The notes under the pieces were generated by a model, which was given only the letters and a program-made list of their open reading frames with translations, ran no database searches and was not told the DNA's origin. Positions 6,829 through 11,967 of a stretch of DNA of 11,967 bases are shown here, piece after piece (the first letter of the stretch is position 1; each line of letters begins with the position of its first letter). Origin of the DNA: Clostridia bacterium (GTDB taxonomy: Bacteria > Bacillota > Clostridia > Christensenellales > Aristaeellaceae); contig JAFUGB010000211.1 in NCBI GenBank assembly GCA_017469605.1, positions 1 to 11,967 of the forward strand, in the 5' to 3' direction. The position numbers and the translations under genes are program-made.

Positions 6829-8868
6829 TCACGCCTGCAGGCCCATCAAAGTTTGATCCTTGGTGATATTCTGGATGTATATTTGCTTTTCAAGCTGGTT
6901 TTCTTTTGTATCGTAAGTCAACGTCACCGTTACAAGATACTTGGCATCGTCATACCGAATGCCGTCCTTGATGTTGCTTGCGTTCACGCCGTCCGGGATA
7001 TCCTCCACAACAAGATAGTAGAAAACAGCTTTACCGTCATCTTTCCTGTTGGCCATAAAATCTTGATAGGTAAACGTCAATTCAGTAAACGCAAAATGGC
7101 CGTCTTCATCATTCTGGGTCCTGACGGGCGCATCCGACAGGGAAACCAGCTTTTCATCTACCCGCTGCAATATAAACGAGAATTCCTTGGCCTCCAGCAC
7201 CTTATTTTTCAATTCTTTACGGCCTTCTATCAGCACCTGCACTGGCGGAGGCTCCTGGTTTTTCCAGGTATTCGTCACCTCAACAGTTTGTCCATTTGTG
7301 CTGATCGCGTGGGCAGCATCCGCGCCTAAGTTGTCTTTAAACACGGTGCTTACCGCAGCCGGAGTACAGGATTCTTCGGTGATGTAGTAGCGATACAGAT
7401 TGCCATTTTCGTCTTCCTGCACCAGGTTGCGGAAAACATACTTCCACTTGCCGTCAGATGCAGGCAGCGTCACCGTCTGCGTATAGTTAGTATTCGCATA
7501 GTCAGTATACGTTACTCCACCATTGTTCCAATATGGGACAACTTTACACTCACTCAAGAATTGTTCGTTATCAATCTTTAGCTTTATGATCTTATTTACT
7601 GCATCACTTTCCTGTACTTTGTAATCATAGGTCACCTCACCGTTGCCACCGATGTTGACTATGTACGACCAGTAATTTCCAGCAAGAACGCTTATGTTAG
7701 TATATGGATATTTTCCATCTTCACTGGTATATGTAAGCTTTATAACATCTCCCGCATTTGCTTTTGTTGTATCCAACAATGTTATATCAGGCCCATATAA
7801 GTAAACAGTAAAATTCCCTGTGCTGCCGCTCTCTTTTGTCGACTTCTGCTGATGCAGCACAAATGTAGCACTCGCTCCATCGGGCGGAGTTGTATTTCCA
7901 TCGCCATCGATCCATTTTTTCTCCAGCCCAATGTGAATATGCTTATCATCGGGAGGCGTGATCTGTTCATCATACTGATTGGTGATCACAACCTCTTCGT
8001 TCTGATTTGCCCTGACATCAAACGTTCCTTCGCCGGTGACCGTCAGGCTGTATCCATTGATCTGAATGCCGTCCCTGACTTCAGCAACGGTATACCGGCC
8101 CACAGGCACTTCGATTTCAACCGTACCCGTAGCCTCATTGACTGGAATCGGGATCGCTGTATAATACCCATCAGGCCCGGAAACGCTATGATCCGTCCAA
8201 TAGTGACCATCTGAATCCGTGATGATAAAGTAGTAGGTATCAGGTGTCGTAACACCAGCCGGAGCAATCACATTTTTCTGCAACGTGATTTTCCCGCTGC
8301 CCTGGGGACGATGGGTATTCGTGAAAGTATACGATTTATCCGTACCATTTTCGGATACCTTTGTGCTGCAGGTATACCCGTCGGGTACACTGACTTCCTC
8401 AACGGAGTAGCTGATCTCATGGCCCGCTTCATCTGTCACAGGCAGGTTATACCATTTATTCCCTGTGTTCCAGTCATTGTCTTCTGACAGCGTGATGGGG
8501 TTAGTGATACCATCCGGTAAAGTGTAGGTCACGCCGTTGACAGTCGCGCTCAGTTTCACCTGCACGCTTTCAGGCCGAATGCCATCGAAATCATCCAGAT
8601 CGTCCCAAACCTTGAGTGCCTTGATGTACACGCCTTCCGGCTCATCCTGGCCCGAAACGTACCAGTTTTGGACTTCCATTTCGAACAGCGGGTTATCCAT
8701 GTTATCGCCTGGGTTTATATCGCACTCGTAGATCGTAACACCGCGATCCCATTTTCGGTCCGTGATCAGGCCTTTATACCGATATTCACGCAGGACATAG
8801 TGACCTGCCCGCATGTTCTCCACATTGAAGTAGAACAGCTGCCCATTCTGAGTAAAGGTATCATCCAA
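6829..8868 (-). CDS. Cna_B-repeat surface protein, 3' piece of a frameshifted and truncated gene
   Basis: This open frame continues the reading of the 8904-9524 piece after a one-base shift. Its first possible start (TTG at 8868) has no ribosome site and the frame is open upstream of it, so it is not a true start. Numbering from that TTG, domains in order are: end of a beta domain (1-75); a Cna_B domain (81-187) with putative isopeptide set Lys86, Glu158, Asn184; a SpaA/Cna_B-like domain (191-302); a Cna_B domain (311-536) with Lys317, Glu498, Asn533 and an insertion near 350-455; and a Spy0128-type domain (545-679). That last domain stops before its expected final F-x-N-x-Y strand. There is no LPXTG, membrane segment or basic tail. 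Base composition is visibly lower in GC than the flanks. The family is a Gram-positive wall-anchored adhesin or pilin; function here is doubtful. Confidence 0.8.
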   Translation of the reverse strand: MDDTFTQNGQLFYFNVENMRAGHYVLREYRYKGLITDRKWDRGVTIYECDINPGDNMDNPLFEMEVQNWYVSGQDEPEGVYIKALKVWDDLDDFDGIRPESVQVKLSATVNGVTYTLPDGITNPITLSEDNDWNTGNKWYNLPVTDEAGHEISYSVEEVSVPDGYTCSTKVSENGTDKSYTFTNTHRPQGSGKITLQKNVIAPAGVTTPDTYYFIITDSDGHYWTDHSVSGPDGYYTAIPIPVNEATGTVEIEVPVGRYTVAEVRDGIQINGYSLTVTGEGTFDVRANQNEEVVITNQYDEQITPPDDKHIHIGLEKKWIDGDGNTTPPDGASATFVLHQQKSTKESGSTGNFTVYLYGPDITLLDTTKANAGDVIKLTYTSEDGKYPYTNISVLAGNYWSYIVNIGGNGEVTYDYKVQESDAVNKIIKLKIDNEQFLSECKVVPYWNNGGVTYTDYANTNYTQTVTLPASDGKWKYVFRNLVQEDENGNLYRYYITEESCTPAAVSTVFKDNLGADAAHAISTNGQTVEVTNTWKNQEPPPVQVLIEGRKELKNKVLEAKEFSFILQRVDEKLVSLSDAPVRTQNDEDGHFAFTELTFTYQDFMANRKDDGKAVFYYLVVEDIPDGVNASNIKDGIRYDDAKYLVTVTLTYDTKENQLEKQIYIQNITKDQTLMGLQA

Positions 8869-8881
8869 CGTAAAGTACCAG

Positions 8882-8905
8882 GTTTCGTTGGTCGTTTCGT
8901 TGGTC
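8882..8905 (-). repeat. Perfect tandem repeat, 2 x 12 bp
   Basis: GTTTCGTTGGTC (plus strand) occurs twice head to tail at 8882-8893 and 8894-8905. On the coding strand it gives two Thr-Asn-Glu-Thr units. The TGA that ends the upstream frame overlaps its edge (8906-8904). A 12-base gain or loss keeps the reading frame, so this repeat cannot itself explain the frameshift. Confidence 0.85.
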
Positions 8906-9524
8906 AGTTCCAGGCTGGCTGCTTCTTGGCCAGCATTTCCGCCCAGTCCGCGTCAGAGTACTTGTTGGGTTGGATGTCAAAATGCTTCTGGATTTGGATG
9001 GTGGCGAGCAGGTGCCTGTTATAGATGGTGCCGCCGCTTGAGTCCAGATACTCATTCTCCCTCATCAGATTCTTGCCTTTATTTTTGCAGGCGTAATAAT
9101 CCGGCCAGCCGGTTGTCTCCTTTACCTTATATCGAATGGTCTGTCCATTCTCCTGTTTTGGTAAATCCGAGAATACAGCCTGCCACGGATTGATTTCACC
9201 GTCATTATCGGCAACACCATCCAGAATGATGGTTCTGCCGGTCGATGTGGTAACGCCGCCAACCTCCTTAAAAAGGGTAAACGCTACTGTGGCGCCTTCC
9301 GGTGCCGCAACGACATGCTCCTTCCGATCCATCCAGACCTTGTTGGCCTCAAAGCTCGTTTTATTGGAAGCAGGCTTATAGGTATTCCGGAATTTCATGC
9401 TGGCGCTGGAGCCGTTGGTAATCTTGGCATTGTTATTATACAAACCATTGGCATTTTGTATGCCATTGGAGTTGTAGATCACGCGAATGGAATCAATCTC
9501 CACGGTGTCATTGTTCAGCAGCAT
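8904..9524 (-). CDS. Cna_B-repeat surface protein, 5' piece of a frameshifted and truncated gene
   Basis: The 206 residues counted from the first ATG (9524) hold the C-terminal strand of a domain whose beginning is missing (FRNTY at 45-49). Then comes one Cna_B domain (about 56-170) with putative isopeptide residues Lys62 in NKVW, Glu136 in YKVKE and Asn169 in IYNR. Last is the start of another beta domain (IQIQKHF, 176-182). The frame is open back to a TGA at 9559-9557, so codons before the ATG also read like surface protein (Tyr-Asp-Gly before the Met). There is no ribosome site before the ATG, which lies four bases after the lysS stop, and no signal peptide. The frame ends at TGA 8906-8904, while the homologous reading continues in the -1 frame. 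It was once joined to the 6829-8868 piece. Confidence 0.75.
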   Translation of the reverse strand: MLLNNDTVEIDSIRVIYNSNGIQNANGLYNNNAKITNGSSASMKFRNTYKPASNKTSFEANKVWMDRKEHVVAAPEGATVAFTLFKEVGGVTTSTGRTIILDGVADNDGEINPWQAVFSDLPKQENGQTIRYKVKETTGWPDYYACKNKGKNLMRENEYLDSSGGTIYNRHLLATIQIQKHFDIQPNKYSDADWAEMLAKKQPAWN

Positions 9525-9528
9525 GCCG

Positions 9529-11037
9529 TCATACGAGCGGCTGATAGACCCGTTGTTTCATCGTGGGGAAGAGCAGGACATCGCGGATGGAAGCGCTGTT
9601 GGTCAGCAGCATCACCAGGCGGTCAACGCCCATGCCCAAGCCGCCGGTGGGCGGCATGCCGATCTCCAGGGCGTTCAGGAAGTCCTCGTCCACGCCCTGG
9701 GCTTCTTCATCGCCCTGGGCCTTGAGGGCGGCCTGCGCTTCAAAGCGGGCGCGCTGGTCGATGGGATCGTTCAGTTCGCTGAAGGCGTTGGCCAGCTCAC
9801 GGCCAAGGATGAACAGCTCAAAGCGCTCCGTATAGCCGGGATTCTCCGGCATACGCTTTGCCAGCGGCGAAATCTCCACCGGATGTCCGGTGAGGAAGGT
9901 GGGCTGTACCAGGTGTTCTTCCACAAACTCGTCAAAGAACAAATTGAGGATATCGCCTTTCTTATGCCGCTCCTCATATTTGATATGATGCTCCTTCGCC
10001 ACGGCGCGCGCCTCTTCCAGCGTTTGAATGGCTTCAAAGTCAACGCCGGCATATTGCTTTACGGCTTCCACCATGGAGATGCGGGAAAAAGGCTTTTCCA
10101 AATCGATCGTCACATCGCCATACTGCACAATGGCGTTGCCATTGACCTTGCGCGCCACGAAGCGGATCATATTCTCAATCAGGTCCATCATCCCATGATA
10201 ATCAGTATAAGCCTGATAAAGCTCCAGCATGGTGAACTCGGGATTGTGCCGCGGGTCCATGCCCTCGTTGCGAAAAACGCGGCCAATCTCGTATACCCTG
10301 GGGAAGCCGCCCACGATCAGCCGTTTGAGATGCAATTCCAGGGCAATGCGCAGATACATATCAATATCAAGCGTATTATGATGGGTAATAAAGGGACGTG
10401 CGGCGGCGCCGCCTGCCTGGGTATGCAGCACAGGGGTTTCCACCTCAAGGAATGACTGCTCGTCCATGAATGCACGGATCGCGCTGATGATCTGGCTGCG
10501 CTTTACAAAGGTATCCCGCACTTCGGGATTGACAATCATATCCAGATAGCGCTGGCGGTAGCGCAGATCGGTATCGGTAAGGCCGTGGAACTTTTCGGGC
10601 AAGGGCTTTAAGCACTTCGCCAGCAGCGTCATGCTTTCCACATGGATGGAAATTTCCCCTGTCTTCGTCTTAAATGGCTTGCCGGTAATGCCGATCAGGT
10701 CGCCCAAATCGTATTTTTTAAAGGCGGCGTAGGGTTCTTCCCCCAGATCATCACGTTTTACATAGATTTGAATCTTCCCCGCGCCATCAAGAATACGGGC
10801 AAAGGAGGCCTTGCCCATGATATGGCGGCCAATCATACGGCCCGCCATGGACACCCGCTGGCCTTCCAGCGACTCAAAGTCACGGACCACCTGCTGGCTT
10901 TCATGGGAAACATCATACTTAGTAATAAGATAGGGATTTTCGCCGCTTTGCATTAATCCCTGGAGCTTTTCCCTGCGGATCTGCTCCTGCTCACTGTAAT
11001 CATTGATATGCTGGACAGGCTGCTGATTTTCAGACAT
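9529..11037 (-). CDS. lysS: Lysyl-tRNA synthetase, class II
   Basis: LysS charges tRNA-Lys with lysine in the cytoplasm. The 502-residue protein has the N-terminal OB-fold anticodon-binding domain (about 60-140, with RVSMAGRMIGRHIMGKASFA). The class II catalytic core carries motif 2, RVFRNEGMDPRHNPEFTMLE (253-272), and motif 3 around GGLGMGVDRLVMLL (465-478). The core ends, as usual, with IRDVLLFPTMK (484-494). The last eight residues (QRVYQPLV) lie in DNA whose other frame reads as adhesin sequence, so the original tail and stop may have been replaced. The ATG at 11037 has AAAGGAG six bases upstream. It follows greA after 28 bases, the classic Firmicutes pairing. Confidence 0.96.
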   Translation of the reverse strand: MSENQQPVQHINDYSEQEQIRREKLQGLMQSGENPYLITKYDVSHESQQVVRDFESLEGQRVSMAGRMIGRHIMGKASFARILDGAGKIQIYVKRDDLGEEPYAAFKKYDLGDLIGITGKPFKTKTGEISIHVESMTLLAKCLKPLPEKFHGLTDTDLRYRQRYLDMIVNPEVRDTFVKRSQIISAIRAFMDEQSFLEVETPVLHTQAGGAAARPFITHHNTLDIDMYLRIALELHLKRLIVGGFPRVYEIGRVFRNEGMDPRHNPEFTMLELYQAYTDYHGMMDLIENMIRFVARKVNGNAIVQYGDVTIDLEKPFSRISMVEAVKQYAGVDFEAIQTLEEARAVAKEHHIKYEERHKKGDILNLFFDEFVEEHLVQPTFLTGHPVEISPLAKRMPENPGYTERFELFILGRELANAFSELNDPIDQRARFEAQAALKAQGDEEAQGVDEDFLNALEIGMPPTGGLGMGVDRLVMLLTNSASIRDVLLFPTMKQRVYQPLV

Positions 11038-11065
11038 GAAGTTCTCCTTTGTTTGTAGTTAGCAA

Positions 11066-11551
11066 TCAGGAGCGGGAAATGGAAAGGATCTTCAGGCGGA
11101 TTTCGCCGTTGGGCGCCAGCACAACAACGCTTTGGCCCTTTTTCTTGCCCATCAGCGCGGAACCCACAGGGCTGTCGGAAGAAATGATATTGTTCATGGG
11201 ATCGGCCTCGCTGGGGCCCACGATCTTGTATTCGTCCTCTTCCTGCTCGGCTTCATCAAATACCACAACGGTCGTTCCCAGGTTGACCTTATCGTTGGTG
11301 ATCTCCTCATCCGATACCACAACGGCATTGCGGACGGTGGCTTCCAGCTCCAGGATCTCGCCCTCCAGCTTGGCCTGGTCATTGCGAGCGGCATCGTACT
11401 CGGCATTTTCACTCAGGTCGCCAAAGGAACGCGCCACGGCGATCTGCTCGGCAATCTGGGCGCGGCCGGTGGTTTTCAGGTATTCCAGCCGTTCCTGAAT
11501 GGCTTTCAAACCGTCCGCCGTAATATGTGTGCGCTTTTCAATCTCGCTCAT
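11066..11551 (-). CDS. greA: Transcription elongation factor GreA
   Basis: GreA rescues backtracked RNA polymerase by inserting its coiled coil into the secondary channel and stimulating cleavage of the extruded transcript. At 161 residues the length is typical. Residues 1-75 form the antiparallel coiled coil with the acidic tip Asp45 and Glu48 in GDLSENAEYDAARNDQA. Residues from about 80 form the FKBP-like domain with the family's VVVSDEEI, VGPSEAD and SPVGSALMGKKKG segments. The ATG at 11551 has AGGAGG upstream. The gene is 19 bases from the preceding reading frame and 28 bases from lysS, consistent with one operon. Gfh-type inhibitors differ at the tip; this looks like true GreA. Confidence 0.96.
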   Translation of the reverse strand: MSEIEKRTHITADGLKAIQERLEYLKTTGRAQIAEQIAVARSFGDLSENAEYDAARNDQAKLEGEILELEATVRNAVVVSDEEITNDKVNLGTTVVVFDEAEQEEDEYKIVGPSEADPMNNIISSDSPVGSALMGKKKGQSVVVLAPNGEIRLKILSISRS

Positions 11552-11570
11552 TTTCCTTTTCCTCCTTCAA

Positions 11571-11957
11571 TTACAGCCGCTGCGGTGGCAGCTTCTGCAA
11601 GGGCTTGAAATGCTCAAAAATCTGGATATCGTATTCCTGCGTCAGCTGCTGATACGCTTCGGGGTCACGAATCGTCCATGCCGCGAGCAACGGGCGGAAT
11701 ACATCAGCAACAAAGCGGAAGGATATATTCGCATCGGTTTCGTAACCGTAGGCGATAAAATCAGGCCGGCCCAGAAAATCAATCAGCAGATACCCCAGCG
11801 CAACGCGCTTTACCTTTTCCGGAAAGGACAGGCCGCCGAGCTTATCGATAAAGGCCAGCTGTCCCCGGACGATCCTGGGCGCGTGATTTTTTAACCATCG
11901 GACTGCGGTGGGATCAAAGGATGCAACGCAGTAGAGTCCCGGATACGCGCGCAACAT
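11571..11957 (-). CDS. C-terminal part of a glycerophosphodiester phosphodiesterase-like protein
   Basis: The 128 residues match the second half of the GDPD TIM barrel: YCVASFDPTAVRWLKNHAP, then RPDFIAYGYETD, then AWTIRDPEAYQQL, and a closing IQIFEHFKP. Full-length family members are about 240 residues. Their catalytic His/Glu/Asp residues sit in the missing N-terminal half, so this piece alone would be inactive. The ATG at 11957 falls inside a conserved strand and helix and has no ribosome site in the ten visible bases; an in-frame TAA lies at 11963-11961. The gene is therefore either broken by a frameshift or stop at this point, or the last bases of the window are unreliable. Family assignment is good; gene integrity is unknown. 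greA follows after 19 bases. Confidence 0.7.
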   Translation of the reverse strand: MLRAYPGLYCVASFDPTAVRWLKNHAPRIVRGQLAFIDKLGGLSFPEKVKRVALGYLLIDFLGRPDFIAYGYETDANISFRFVADVFRPLLAAWTIRDPEAYQQLTQEYDIQIFEHFKPLQKLPPQRL

Positions 11958-11967
11958 GCCTTAGACC

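Larger units (their letters stand above)
6829..9555 (-). pseudogene. Truncated, frameshifted Cna_B surface-protein gene fragment
   Basis: Taken together, the two pieces form one gene fragment of about 2.7 kb. It lacks a 5' end (no promoter, ribosome site, start or signal peptide; it opens inside a domain) and lacks a 3' end (stops inside a Spy0128-type domain with no sorting signal). A single-base lesion between 8955 and 8904 separates the two frames. It abuts the 3' end of lysS without any spacer. No transposase, terminal inverted repeat or integrase was found at either side. Neighbours are housekeeping operons, and there is no sortase or pilin cluster in view. The best reading is a decayed or inserted fragment; an assembly join is the main alternative. 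Confidence 0.7.

Noticed and set aside
5488..7329. Plus-strand open frame of about 613 codons crossing hisZ, the intergenic region and the adhesin fragment
   Set aside because: It spans unrelated minus-strand genes and a non-coding interval and matches no protein pattern. The GAGGAGC before the ATG at about 6826 looks like a ribosome site, but the frame downstream is only the complement of adhesin codons.
8904..8955. Programmed -1 ribosomal frameshift in the adhesin
   Set aside because: There is no slippery heptamer in the zero frame and no obvious downstream stem-loop. The gene is also truncated at both ends, so a mutation fits better.
6829..9555. Insertion-sequence or transposon boundaries around the adhesin fragment
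   Set aside because: I searched both edges by eye and saw no terminal inverted repeats, target duplication or transposase. Only a trivial GATG match is shared by the two edges.
1..11967. CRISPR arrays, tRNA or rRNA genes, riboswitches
   Set aside because: No regularly spaced repeats, tRNA cloverleaf, rRNA segment or known riboswitch core was seen on either strand. The window is almost entirely coding.

Overview
The window reads as a piece of a GC-rich Clostridia-type Firmicute chromosome; the lineage is an inference from gene content. The clues are a short-form HisG paired with the regulatory subunit HisZ, the his gene order Z-G-D-C-B-H-A-F, the greA-lysS pair, and strong AGGAGG-type ribosome binding sites. 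All genes lie on the minus strand, so transcription runs from high to low coordinates.

Layout in transcription order: (1) 11957-9529 is a short operon: the C-terminal part of a glycerophosphodiester phosphodiesterase-like protein (with a stop codon just upstream, at the window edge), then greA and lysS. (2) 9555-6829 is a foreign-looking, lower-GC block directly abutting the 3' end of lysS. It is a fragment of a large Cna_B-repeat (isopeptide-domain) surface adhesin or pilin-like gene. It begins inside one domain and ends inside another, has no start signal, signal peptide or sorting signal, and is broken by a one-base frameshift near 8904-8955. (3) 6828-6607 is a short intergenic region with a candidate terminator hairpin followed by an AT-rich stretch that probably holds the his promoter. 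(4) 6606-1 is the compact histidine biosynthesis operon hisZ-hisG-hisD-hisC-hisB-hisH-hisA-hisF. Its genes overlap by 1-4 bases or sit 2-10 bases apart, and hisF is cut by the left window edge.

The his genes encode most of the route from PRPP and ATP to histidine: HisG/HisZ (step 1), HisA (isomerase), HisH/HisF (IGP synthase), HisB (dehydratase), HisC (aminotransferase) and HisD (dehydrogenase). The HisI/HisE steps and the histidinol-phosphate phosphatase are not in the window; hisI/hisE may lie beyond the left edge. These are ordinary, intact housekeeping genes.

The only unusual item is the doubly truncated adhesin fragment between lysS and hisZ. It could be a decaying insertion, a silent recombination cassette for a surface protein expressed elsewhere, or an assembly chimera. 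The sequence alone does not decide among these, and I see no convincing new multi-gene system here.
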